Source: Rhypophila decipiens
Taxonomy: Eukaryota > Ascomycota > Sordariomycetes > Sordariales > Naviculisporaceae
Assembly: GCA_033297075.1 (NCBI GenBank)
Contig: MU858095.1
Location: forward strand, 1-64,000
Length of the DNA stretch: 64,000 nucleotides
Reading direction: 5' to 3'
The translations under genes were made by a program, and so were the position numbers. Of this stretch, positions 12,066-23,800 are shown in pieces. The notes beneath the pieces are model-generated. The model made no database searches. It worked only from the letters and a program-made list of their open reading frames with translations, and was not told where the DNA came from. How positions within the stretch are numbered: position 1 is the stretch's first letter; each line of letters opens with the position of its first letter.

Positions 12066-13832
12066 ATGTCACGCTTTCAACGCCAGCCAATATGCCTTCA
12101 ACCAATCGCCCCCAGACCTCCTGAAAACCCAAGTCATGATCCCGCCCAACCAGGAGCAGCAAGAAAGCGAACCCGCGCCAGCAAGCCAAAGGTCCGGACG
12201 GGCTGCAAGACATGCAAGATACGCCACCTGAAATGTGACGAGGCCAAGCCAGCGTGCCGGCAGTGCTCCAAGGTACGCATGGTATGTGATGGATACGACC
12301 ATCATCGCAGCCCGTCTAGCGGTGAATCTCCATCTCCGGTTCCAAGCCTCTCGCCCTCGAGGACAAAGTACAGCACGCATGACATACCTTATCTTGATTT
12401 CTTCCGGTATCAGCTCATAGACGACTTTGCAGGTTCCAGTTGCACAGACTTTTGGTCGAGGGTGGTTCTATGCGAAGCCATGACCAGCGACTCCGTACGC
12501 CATATCACATTGGCTATCGCCGCTCTTTCCAAGGCTATATCGGAGTCACCCAGTGACATTAATAAACCGTCTCCGCTGTCCCCGTGGACGGAAAAATCAG
12601 TTATCAATACCACCCATGCTGTGGCACTGAGGCACTATGTCAAGGCCCTTTCCCTTTTCCAACATCAGCATCTTAACAACGGGATCCAATCTCCCAGAGC
12701 AGTCCTGATCATGACGCTTCTCTTAATCACATTTGAGCTCCTGCAGGGAAACATGGAGTCAGTTGACACTCTTCTCACGACTTCGATACAGCTACTCCGC
12801 GATTCTCTTACCCACTTTTTCCAGAATGAAAAAGCGGTCCTTTCAACCTATGATCAAAAACGGAAAAAAGAAGACGACCTCAGCGACATTGAGCACATGC
12901 TCCCCTTTTTGTCCATCACGGGTGGGTGGACACCTTTTCTCAAGACTCAGCAGGCAAACCTGAGCATCTGGGACACATCACCTCTCGCGGAAAATGTTCC
13001 TCTTCTTCATCATTATTCCACCCCAATGCAACTGCAAACAAGCTGGGGCCGTTTCTTTCTGCGCGCCACGGCATTTACCGGGCAAGCATTAATGGCCATA
13101 GTCCAACCCCATCATGATGGGGAGACTTTAAGACGCTGGGAAGATCAGCAAGAGACATACCTTGCCCAGCTTGTCCAGTGGCGGGCGGTCATCGGCTCCG
13201 CTCTCACAAACCACTTGCTGCAACAGCAACAGACAACTGCCCTCCAAGTCATGCGCCTGCACTGCCAGATGCTAGAGATCGGCGTACTGTGCTGCCTCGA
13301 CAAGACAGATATGCTCTGGGACGCCTACGACTCAGCCTTTGACGTGCTCGTCGGGGACTGTCTTACCCTTGCTCTTACGTCCAGGAAAAGCAACAAAACA
13401 AAGCTTTATGGTAAATGGACCATGCAAATGGGCATCTTGTCAACCCTCGGCCCAGCTATCGCCAAGTGTCGTAACCACGATATACGGATGCGGGCTCTCG
13501 AGATGGCGAGGAGGATGCCGTGGCGTGAAGGAGCATGGGATGCCGAGGCCGAGTTGTTTGGGAAGCTTGGTGCTGTGCTCCTCGAAGAACGCGGACGGGA
13601 TTTGAGCACTGGGATCGTGCGCGCTGAGAATAGGTGGACTTGGGTCGATGGGAGTTGGGATGTCGCTGAGAGTAAATTGGTCGGGCGGTATGTGAGGAGT
13701 GTTCCTGACGAGGTTACTGGGCAGCCAGTCTTCCAGACGTTAGAGCTGGGACTTGATAAGTTGCCTGATATTTGTAGGGAGGTTGGTTGTGTCGTGGATC
13801 ACGCTGTTGAGTGCAGAGCGTTGGAATACTAG
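12066..13832 (+). CDS. Zn2Cys6 transcription factor
   Basis: Fungal-specific DNA-binding regulator of 588 residues in one exon. The binuclear zinc cluster lies near residues 43-74: RTGCKTCKIRHLKCDEAKPA, then CRQCSKVRMVC, giving six cysteines with the usual C-x2-C-x6-C...C-x2-C-x6-C spacing. A basic stretch precedes it (AARKRTRASKPKVR). From about residue 108 (IPYLDFFRYQLIDDFAG) onward it matches the fungal-type regulatory middle domain found after such clusters. The ATG at 12066 gives a compact N-terminus. Its position head-to-head with the P450 and close to two transporters suggests it controls that group (inference). Confidence 0.93.
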   Translation: MSRFQRQPICLQPIAPRPPENPSHDPAQPGAARKRTRASKPKVRTGCKTCKIRHLKCDEAKPACRQCSKVRMVCDGYDHHRSPSSGESPSPVPSLSPSRTKYSTHDIPYLDFFRYQLIDDFAGSSCTDFWSRVVLCEAMTSDSVRHITLAIAALSKAISESPSDINKPSPLSPWTEKSVINTTHAVALRHYVKALSLFQHQHLNNGIQSPRAVLIMTLLLITFELLQGNMESVDTLLTTSIQLLRDSLTHFFQNEKAVLSTYDQKRKKEDDLSDIEHMLPFLSITGGWTPFLKTQQANLSIWDTSPLAENVPLLHHYSTPMQLQTSWGRFFLRATAFTGQALMAIVQPHHDGETLRRWEDQQETYLAQLVQWRAVIGSALTNHLLQQQQTTALQVMRLHCQMLEIGVLCCLDKTDMLWDAYDSAFDVLVGDCLTLALTSRKSNKTKLYGKWTMQMGILSTLGPAIAKCRNHDIRMRALEMARRMPWREGAWDAEAELFGKLGAVLLEERGRDLSTGIVRAENRWTWVDGSWDVAESKLVGRYVRSVPDEVTGQPVFQTLELGLDKLPDICREVGCVVDHAVECRALEY

Positions 13833-15722
13833 GTCTGGATTGATCTCCATTTTAAATCGACGAAGGGTGATGGTATGGTTGCAAGTGGTGATCTCGCTTA
13901 GACCTTCAAGAAGGAACAACCCGGATGGGGATCCCGCACCGGAGCAAGACGGAGCAGCTGTCACAGTCCACAAAAGTACAACTCCGCTCCTTCCATCAAC
14001 ACGGACTTGAGCTGTGGAGACACCATGAAGCCGATTCACCGGCCCGATTTGGGAGCCGACCATCCTAGGATCACTTTGGAAAGAACGTGAAACCATCGGA
14101 ACTCTCGGCCTTTCGGTGTTTTGTTCCACGCTTGGGTTTCCAATTTAACCGTTTTTACGCAACACGCCATTTCTTTATTACCATCACTGCAAACCGTAAC
14201 GGACACACACAAACTACGACTTCTCGAAGATCAGATATGTCAAATTAGCTTGACAAGTTGACATAGATCTGGAAACCCTAACCAGACCAAAGATCTATCG
14301 TTTCCTTCTTTCAGACAATTTAACATCTCTTCCTTGCCTTGGTGTTGAAGATATCATTTCTCGTCATGCCCGAGTCATTTCAGGGGCAACCATCGTCATT
14401 CAAGGAACGGGTGGAGCCAGATTCGACCATTCCGAGCCATTCCATGGCTTCGCCTACACCAGCCAAAAAAACCCTTCCAGAATGGTTAGTAAGGCCAATC
14501 ATGGGTTAAGGCCGATATCTCCCACTGTTCATCCCATTCGAGTTCCTTTACAGCCGGATCCCCTCATCAGCTATCCAACATCATCTATGCGTGATCTTGG
14601 ATTCTGGAAGATCCATGATCTTTGGATGAACAGCTTCTCCTAACAGCACTTCCGAACGCCCCTCGGCATCCCGCGCTGCCTGCCCTGTTGGCGGGTATCC
14701 TACCCATGGATCCACGGTTGGCCAAGAGACACCATGAGAGCGGGCCGCCGAAGAACATCTTGGCTCCCGCTCTCCCATCTTGGCCAAACAAAGTGCAACA
14801 ACGTCTTCGAGCATGAATAGGTGCCCACCAGTTAACCAGGCACAAGGAACAGGCCCATGGCTTCCAGGTACTTCTCGGCCAAGGCTCGGACTGGCGAAAT
14901 GATGGAGCTAGAAGAATCTTGGAAAATTTGCTATGGATCCATCACGTCACTCAGCAGTTCAGAACAACACCAGTGGCCTACACACCTGCTCAACCATCAA
15001 CGCGGAAGCGACCACCATTTCATGCTACAATTCATGTAGGATATCGATCTTCAGGCCCCCCAGTTCTTGACTAGCATTGGGAAAGCCCGTAACAGAAACG
15101 ACCTCAATACTCCTGCTCGAGATTAACTGTCAAACAATATTCGGAAAATTCGTCGGCCTTCGCTGTCAAGACGCGAGAGACCGAGATCTCGAAATCTTGA
15201 CCAATCACGTCACTTCCAATCCACATCTCCGATTCCCGAAGTCGGAGACCCACTCACCAAGCGAGAGAAGCTTGACTTGAGTTCAAGCATTTGAGTGGTT
15301 GCTTGGCAGCATCATTAGTGTTCATCCCGAAGCTATCCACTTCTGTCAGGCAAGCTCTTGGTTGGACCCCTGTCTGCTTTCTTCCAGTTGCCACCCAAGC
15401 TGCTGAAAGCCGCCTCTGGTTTCATGCTTGTCAGCTCAAGTCACTGGCCTCAAACTCGCTGGCCAGAGACGGGCTGGAAGAGTCCAGATACATTGTCATG
15501 AAATACACGTGGAATAGGTACCGGGCTGCCGGAACCCACAACCTAGCAGATATTCGGCCGCCCCCTTGTCACTGGGATATCATGACTTGTGATTTGTTGA
15601 TCTGCGTCAAGGAAAGTAAACACCCGGACAAGTTTGATCCTGATGTTACATTATTTCCCGAGCTTTGCCGAACGTACACCGCAAGCGGCGCAAGCCCCTA
15701 TTCTGCTGACGACGAGATGGAG
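13833..15722. other. intergenic, no gene seen
   Basis: About 1.9 kb. A 166-codon frame (15291-15791) starts at TTG, shows no domain and overlaps the presumed promoter of the MFS gene, so it is not called. Nothing else was recognised. Confidence 0.5.
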
Positions 15723-15730
15723 TATATAAG
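15723..15730 (+). promoter_or_regulatory. TATA box of the MFS transporter
   Basis: TATATAAG lies about 200 bp upstream of the MFS start codon at 15930. The intervening sequence is pyrimidine-rich (TTTCGCTCATCATCGCTCCC), typical of a fungal transcription start region. Confidence 0.5.
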
Positions 15731-15929
15731 TACAGCTGTCCCGTCGATGGTGGTGCTGTCCGTCTATTTTGGGAAGAGACACACACAGTGACTTGCGGAT
15801 TAGAAGTGGGAATACCTCCTTCATTCACTCGTTTTATACCACACTCTGCTTGTTTCGCTCATCATCGCTCCCTTCTTTGTCATTCTTTTGGCAACACTCA
15901 TCAACAACTTGCCTCGATATTCCTTCAAT

Positions 15930-17752
15930 ATGCCAGAGCGAACTACAGCGCCCATAAGTCCGGGCAATCCGGACGACGACTGGGACTCAACGACCGATGT
16001 GGAAGACCATCACGTCCAGTTTGAACCCATCGTCCACAACAACCCTACTCCCGCGCCGACGACACAGCCGAGTACAGCACTCCCATCTGGAAGCGACAGC
16101 GGCGAGCAGACTGACGAGACGGAGGACCACCATCGCCAGATCAGACATGAGAAGCAAACGAAACATTCCGGGCTGCCGGATACGAAGCGGGATTATAAGC
16201 TCGTCGAGTTCGCGGAGGGCGACCCCGAGAACCCCATGAACTGGTCCAAAGCCTACAAGTGGTGGTGTACCATGGTTGTGGCTGTTACCTGTTTTGCTGT
16301 TGCTTTTTGCTCCAGTGTCATCACTGCCGACGTGGGAAGTGTCGCCAAGGAGTTTGATGTCAGCTATGAAGCTGCTCTTGTTCCCATCACAGTCTTTGTT
16401 GTCGGTTTTGGTGTCGGTATGTCTCTTTTCCACCTTGTAACTCCACCGACGTGATCCATTCCATGCTGACACTCTTCACAGGCCCCATGATCTTTGCCCC
16501 CCTATCTGAAGTCTACGGCCGGCAGATCATCTATGCCTCGACACTCCTGGTAGCCGTGATCTTTGTTATTCCCTGCGCCGTCTCCCAAAACATCGGAACC
16601 CTCATCGTCTGCCGTTTGATCGACGGAATCGCCTTTTCAGCCCCCATGACCCTCGTGGGCGGTACGCTAGCTGATCTCTGGCGCAACGAAGAACGTGGTG
16701 TTCCCATGGCCGCCTTCTCTGCTGCCCCATTCATCGGTCCCGCCATCGGTCCCCTCGTAGGTGGTTTCATCGCAGACGGGGCCGGGTGGAGATGGCTTTA
16801 CTGGATTCAGCTCATCATCTCTTTTGTTGTCTGGGTCCTGATCACCTTTACCGTGCCCGAGACCTACGCCCCCACCATCCTTGCCCGTCGAGCCAAGAAA
16901 CTCCGCAAGTCGACCGGGGACCCCGACCACGTCACCGAGGCAGATCTCGACCCTCGTCCATTCTCAGAGCGCATGCGTGTCTTCTTGATTCGTCCCTTCC
17001 AGCTCCTCTTCCGCGAGATCATCGTCCTGCTCATCAGCTTGTACATGTCGGTCCTCTACGGCCTGCTGTACATGTTCTTCGTCGCCTACCCGATCGTCTT
17101 TGAGAAGCGCAAGCAATGGTCCAAGAGCATGGCAGGTCTGATGTTCATCCCCATCGCTGTCGGCGTGGTTCTCGCAGCCTTCTGCGCCCCCTGGGTCAAC
17201 GGACATTACCTCAAGATGGTCAAGAAGCACAACGGCAAACCCCCAGCCGAAGTGCGTCTCATCCCCATGATGCTCAGTTGCTGGTTTATCCCCATCGGCC
17301 TGTTCATTTTCGCCTGGACGTCGTATAAAGATCTGATCTGGGTGGGTCCCTGTCTGGCCGGTCTACCCGTCGGCTTCGGTTTCATCTTCTTGTACAACGC
17401 GGCGAACAATTATCTCGTGGACTCGTACCAGCACCAGGCAGCCTCTGCGCTGGCAGCCAAGACATTTATCCGGTCGTTTTGGGGCGCCGCGACTGTGCTC
17501 TTCACGGAGCAGATGTATGATCGGCTGAATGACCAGTGGGCCTCGACCTTGTTGGCGTTTATCAGTCTGGCGTGCTGTGCAATTCCATTTTTGTTCTGGC
17601 AATACGGCGCGAGGATCCGTGCCAAGAGCAAGTATGCCTTTGGCGGCGATGAGGATCCTGCCTTGGACTCGGACGTCGAGAAGGGTCGCAAGCCTCCTCA
17701 TCATGATATGGAGGATCTGAGGAGGGCTATGAGCTATGTCAGCAACCCTTAA
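15930..17752 (+). CDS. MFS transporter, DHA1 drug/polyamine:H+ antiporter type
   Basis: Plasma-membrane exporter of 585 residues. Exons 15930-16416 and 16482-17752; the 65-nt intron (GTATGT...TTCACAG) falls in the third Gly of GFGVGPMIF. The hydrophilic N-terminus of about 105 residues ends in the family box DPENPMNWSKAYKWW, then 12 predicted membrane segments follow. The loop 2-3 motif reads PLSEVYGRQIIYAS and motif C lies around APFIGPAIGPLVGGFIADG. The upstream TTG-initiated extension is ignored because the ATG at 15930 (MPERTTAP) is the first in frame. Close fungal relatives export drugs, toxins or polyamines. Beside a P450 and a regulator it probably exports the modified compound (inference). 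Confidence 0.93.
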
Positions 17753-18673
17753 GCGGCGAATACACGCGTTTGGACTTGACCATGGTGATGATGGGAGGGC
17801 CCATCGTCGCCTTTTCCTTTCTGTGGTTGCTGAGTTCTCTCCCGCTCAATCACAGACACATCAGACTTCCCCTCTTCCGGGGAGTGTCTGGACCTTTTCA
17901 TTTCTTGTTGTCTTTTATTGACTCCATGGCGTTGGTCATAGACTGGACGGGGTTTATAAAAGTCTTTTTTCCTGTTGAACTTGGGACATTTGGGGCATGA
18001 CATTGATATCCTTGCTTTTTTCTATTCTTTTTCTTTTTCTTTTTCTTTCTAATTTGGCCTTTCATCTCGCCCGTCATGATATCCCCTTCCCTTTACCCTG
18101 TACGTTCTGGAGTTCATGGAGTGTTACATAGTCGGTAGAAAATATGATTAGTGAAAATGTGCTGTGTACGAACGGAAGAAACTTTCTTCCGACCTTTTCT
18201 ATTTTTCTAAGTTGAATTTTACGCCCGCGGGAGAACCCGACCCGACCCATACATACACTCATGGGGCGGGTACCCAAATTGGACCCGGGGGTAATGTAGT
18301 GTACAGGCCTAGGAGAAAGAATGGTTGTATTTCTGAGCGGGCCTGCCGAGTGCTCCACTGGCGATAAGTGATTGATATGGCCAACAGAGAAAGCGTGATT
18401 GAAGATTCACATGTGTATGACTTTGACAGGGAAGGAAGTGAGAAAGTTCTTCCGAACAAAGGCCGTGGTCTGTGGCCAAACAATCTCATTGAAGCAGGTG
18501 CGTCGGGTATTCTCAACCAAAAAGAGCGATGCAAAATACAAACAGAACTCCCAGCCAAACCCAAGACAAATCACAAACGCCGTCTATGCAAAATGCACCG
18601 AAAGAAAACACTGCATGCTGGAATCAATGCAACTTTTTGTCCCTCACAAATCCGTCACCTCTGATCACTTCAT
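17753..18673. other. convergent intergenic region
   Basis: It separates the 3' ends of the MFS and MATE genes. A pyrimidine tract TTTTTCTTTTTCTTTTTCTT at about 18020-18050 is the only low-complexity feature. No gene seen. Confidence 0.5.
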
Positions 18674-20803
18674 TCACTTGTGATCTCCATGAATAGCCTC
18701 ATCGGCATGCATCCGCATCTCAGCTTCTTCGACAGCCTTCTGCCAGTCCGCAACATGGAGATACCAGAGCTCCACGGTTGAAACCCTATGCGATAAATGT
18801 TAGTGTTCGATCTGAGCAGTCATGTTGAAAGAGGCGCAAGAACTTACACACACAGGCCAATGGCAACTCCGAGCCACAGACCATGAAGCTTCCATCCGAG
18901 AACCCATCCAAGACTGAACGAGATCGGAAGAGCAACAAGATAGTAGGAAAACAAGTTGGTAAAGGTTCCGACGAACTGTCTTCCAATGCCCCGAAGAAGC
19001 CCATGCGACATGGCCGCGATGGCATCAAACATTTGGAGCATGGCACAGATGGGCAGCACGCTCTGCACGATCTCGGCTACCTCTTGGTCTTTGGTGAAGA
19101 GATACGGCAGCTTTGTGCGCAGGCTGAAAAGAAGGGTGAGGTTGAAGAGGCCGACTACCATACTGGCAACGAGACCGACTTTGGCCGACGTGCGAGCCGC
19201 GTCCGTCATTTTGGCCCCAATCAGGTTGGCGATTCTGGTGGACGCCGCTATTGACAAGGGAAACGGGATGTTAAAGGTTGTCGACGTGCAAGTCACCAGG
19301 ATGGACTGGGCAGCGAGATGTGCCTTTCCAAACTGTCCAGCAGTCAGGGTGAGCACCTCAAAGGCAAAGTACTGGGCCAGCACCATGACCATTCCGGGGA
19401 AGGCCAGACGGATCATGGGCCCCCAGTTGCTGAAGGCCTTCAGAGTTACTCCATTCCAGCACTCCATGCCATCTACGAAACGGACGTAGAGGAACAGTAG
19501 GAATGGAAGGAGGTTCTGCGTGAAGACGACTGCGGCGGCGGCTGAAAGTGGATATCAAGGAGATCAGTATTCTGATTGCTTTTTGGTGCGGATCGGGTGA
19601 GAACATACCTCCGGGGAAACCCAGGTCCATCTTCCAGACCAAAATCCAGTTCGCCAGGACGTTCAGGGGAGCGCCGATCAGCAACACATACGTGGTGGCG
19701 TGGAACAGTCCCTGGGCCTGCACGAATCGCTTCCCGCTCTCAAACGCCGCCACACCTGGCGTTCCCAGAATAAGAATACGCAAGTATAGGCTGGCCAGCG
19801 CGGCGGTCTCTTGGTCTGGAATGATGGAGGACAAGATTCTGCCCGCGAACCACCACAGGGTGCCAATGGGAATCAAGAGCAACCACAGAAGATATGTCAT
19901 GCGCTGGAGCTGCAGGCCGACCAGCTTCTTGTGGCCCGACCCGTACGCCTGAGCGCAGAGGGTGTCGAGACATGTGGATAGGCCCTGGATGGGAATGTAG
20001 CCCGTCACATTTGCTGACATGGCAGCCAAGCTGACTGCCCCGAGCTCAACGGTACCGATTGCGCCAACCGTAAAGACACTGGTGATCTGGACAGAGTAAT
20101 GAAGGAGGAAGGTGATGATCAATGGCCGGGCGTATTGGGTCAGAGTCTTGGCCTCACGCTGCCAGGTCGTCTTGAGGGCGTTGGGCGGAACAGCTTCCCA
20201 GATTACCTGGGTCACGCTGGGTGATGGACTGGGTGGTCCCTCGCCAGCGAGGTAATCATGTTGGAGCAGAGGGGAGCTCTCGAGCACTTTGGGCGGAGAG
20301 TCGAAGTCGGCGCCACCGAAGCAGTCTGTCGAGGTTTCCGGGACCTTTGTGCTAAATACACGGCGGTACAGCTGCCTCCATAGTGGCTCCTGGTACGGCC
20401 TGATGTGCTTTGGGGGGAGGATGTGATTGTCTCGGAGGAGACTTCTCTCCTCGCGATGGGTCAGGGTGTGGTCATGGTCGCCAAGGACCTGCGATGCCAT
20501 GGGTCTCAATGTCCCATATATGGCGCCACTGGGTTGGGTTGAGTTGCCAGCGCCATGATGGGCGCTTGCGCTCGACAACGCCGGCCTCAAGGGATAGTCG
20601 AAATCCAGTTCCTCGTCATCCTCGTCGTCGTCGTCGTCGTAGCCACGGCCTTTGTGTTCATCGTCCGAGCATTCTTCAATATCCCTCGCAATTATTTCCT
20701 CAGCAATGGGAGAGGAAGCGAGGAATGATGTCGAGAGCAAGGAGGCAGTCTCAAGGACATCATGGTGTCGCCGGTTGATGCGGATGGGCTGGGTTGGAGA
20801 CAT
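18674..20803 (-). CDS. MATE family multidrug/metabolite efflux transporter
   Basis: Minus strand. Exons 20803-19609, 19541-18848 and 18785-18674; 666 residues with consistent phases (donors GTATGT and GTAAGT). The first about 210 residues are cytosolic, with an acidic run (DDDDDEDDEELDFDY) encoded by a GAC/GAT repeat. The MATE core of 12 helices follows: YARPLIITFLLHYSVQITSV, CAQAYGSGHKKLVGLQLQR, ANWILVWKMDLGFPG, ECWNGVTLKAFSNWGPMIRL and ASTRIANLIGA are typical family landmarks. The protein exchanges cations for organic substrates at the vacuolar or plasma membrane. The last exon encodes a 37-residue cytosolic tail. It converges with the MFS gene, adding a second exporter to the P450/regulator group. 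Confidence 0.92.
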
Positions 20804-23800
20804 GTGGGTCGACGTCTGGAAGTCCTGCTCCTAACGAGAAGTGTCTTGTCTTCGGGGTCTGGAGAAAGGCCGGCAAGGCAAGGGCTTCCAAGGGGGCCAG
20901 TGAACAAGAAGACAGAAGTTTGAAGCAAAGAATTCCCAAAGCCGCCAGAACCGAACCGACCTCGCCCGAAACAATCAAGATGCCCACGGAATGCTTCTCG
21001 GTCCCAAGAGGATCTGGGAGAGACAGCCATGGGGAGGAGGAAATCATATTATATCCACCGACCACAACACTAATTGTGAGCCGGTCAGCACGCAAGCAGT
21101 GGCGTCTCGCACATGGCGGAGTGATCGACAAGCATAGCGGTGAGGAGGACAGGCCCCCCCTTCAGACCTCACCGATATGCCATCCGTGGGATACAAGCGG
21201 CACCTAAACACATAGACATGCGGGGGAGACACCCTGTCACGGCATTCGGCAGCTTATCTCTTACGAGTCACTAATCCGTCCCTCAGTGTTCCTTTGGTGA
21301 AAAGTGGTGGCCGATTCATATCATTCGAAAGAGCAGGCTGCATCAGAAGTTGACATCCAAAATTCTTGGGAACGGTCGAGCCCCACCGAGACCCATCCGA
21401 GAAGATCTCTGTGCAGCTCGTTGGAGGGGTGTGATGGAGGGGTGTGATGGAGGGGTGGCAAGCTTGGCTTTGTGAGTGCGAGATATGCGGCTCTGGTGCG
21501 TACCATCTCAACGAGCTTACCAGCATGCAGTGGAGGTGTCTCGTTTCACCATCGAGAGGGGGCGAGGAAACAACGATTCCTCAACACCATGAAAAGTTTT
21601 CTCCTGGAAACCTGTTACACCAAACACGGCACTGGGGAAACGGGTACACTATGCGCCCTTCAAAGGCCAGATATCAACGATTTACAGCCCAACTCAAGAT
21701 TGTATCATGGCATTTCCCCAACAAAAAGAGGTCTTCAAAACGAACACAGCCGCCCTGGGTCGGGAAACCCGAGGACGTGGTGGAAGAAGTGGATGTCCAG
21801 CATTTTAAACTTCCAGCTTATTGCCCTTGCAAGAGGGGCAAAGAGGCATCCATGATCCATCGATATCGTGTTTTCGTTACAGGCTAAACCCAAAAAGGAA
21901 AGAAAGAAGCTGCCGATCTTGTTACAGTACAGGAGGCGTGCAGCTACAGCACTTGCAGGATGCAGTAGCGTGCTGCAGTCGGACAGATAAAAAAAAGAAA
22001 CAAGAACCGTTATCTCCCAGCCAGCGCAGTAGCGCAGATGCTCGCCACCGACAAAATCCTGCTGCAACTAGCCTATCTGCCTGCCTGCCGGGTCGGCTTC
22101 GGTGGTCGGTGGACACAATGTGGGATGGTCGGTGAGTCGCAGCGAGCGATATGGGGGTCGCAGAGATCACCATCCGACACGCAACAATAGGTTATCATTT
22201 CCGCTGTTGTTTACAGGATGTTACTCAACCGCCACCTGGTTATAATAAGCAGATGACAAACCGCCCTTGGCTGTCAGAAGTGGGTGTGAGAAGAGAACAT
22301 CAAGGGACGAAGGGTCGGATATGGGAAGAACGGGATACCAAGAGGAGACGAGAAAAGGGAAGCGACGAGATGCACATCCTGCCCAACACCAACGAACAGG
22401 CCACATCGACACGAGCACAAGGAGGAATAAAATGAGTTGACCCAGCTCATTGGAGCCGATGAGGGTATGCAGACGCCTGTGCCATGTACAATCTGGCACT
22501 GCATCATTATAACATGACCAGAACCAAGGAAAAAGCGTCGTCATGGGCAGTACACGATATAGTGGGTGCTGGGAGACCGAGTTCCACCCGGATGGGATTT
22601 GCTAACTTTTCACCCTTGGAGCTTTTGTGGTCGATGGAGGAGAAAGGCTCGGCAGAAAATAAGAGTTTATGGACCAGCCGGTTTCGGTGCAAGTGTAACC
22701 CATAGCCATCGTGCCAAGCCCTGGCAAACTGCATGGTCCTGCAACCGCCATGCACAGTGCAGGACGGTCTGGCCTTCGATGGAGGGGGAGCTATCCGATA
22801 GCTCTTACTCGTCCGGACAACCAGAAGCGCCTCTCAGCATCGGTCAAGGAGAGATAGAAGCTACCCCTCACCCACCACTTTCTGCCCGCAACCACCTTGA
22901 TGGCCCTCATCCGGAGATGGTATTCCGGGCTTGAGGGTCTCACACACCTTGGAGTCGAAGCCCATTGCCTATTTTGCCTTTCCGACAGATGCAACTCATG
23001 CCCGTAGCAACATGACAGAGAAGAAATGAAGGACAGTGGAGAGAACTTGAACGAGAAGAGGGCAAAAATCCCGCATGTTACTCTTCACGGCTTTCCGGTG
23101 AGAATTGCGGTAGGCAAGTTCCAGCGAGAATTCAAGCTTTTTTTCCGAGAGTCCACGACAACGGGCGCCGATCGACAGTCTCAGCCACGCTATTTTCCGG
23201 TGCATTCGAGAAAACCATACGCCCGAGCTTGCCTGCTTGGAGAATAGTCGCTGAAGACGAGCAAGGCATTTCTCGCATGAGAGTGTGCCGGTCAGCAGTG
23301 CAGCAGCAGTACATGGCAGTAGAAAAGTGGCGGATGTGATCTATCATCTCGAGACTAGTCGAGCTCGACAAATCATAGCGAGGAATTGGTCTGTTTGTCT
23401 TACCGCCACGGACGAAGGTGTGCCAAGATATGCACCGAGTCTCGAGTTCAAGTCGGCTTCTGCACCAAGCTTCCATCAAACACATTCAGTCTACAAATAT
23501 ACTGCATGCATGCAGCACATATGTACGAAATGTAAGTACCAACCATGGATTGTGGTGGGTGAGTTGCACTGAAGAAAACACGAAGACGAGGAAGTCCATG
23601 GCTTCCCAGTAAATTGATGTCTTGCCTGCCACGGAGAGAAGAACGAGACGTCTCATCCTTTTCTCCAACTCGTCCTACCTTTGGACAAGATTTCAGGCTG
23701 CGGTCTGGTCACACCAAAACTCACCGGGAGGAACTCATGTACTGCCGTGTAGGACAGTCACAAATGAATTTTTTCTTCTTGTGTCAGGTAAGGAAATAAG

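Noticed and set aside
15291..15791. 166-codon frame before the MFS gene
   Set aside because: It starts at TTG, has no domain and covers the likely TATA box of the MFS gene.
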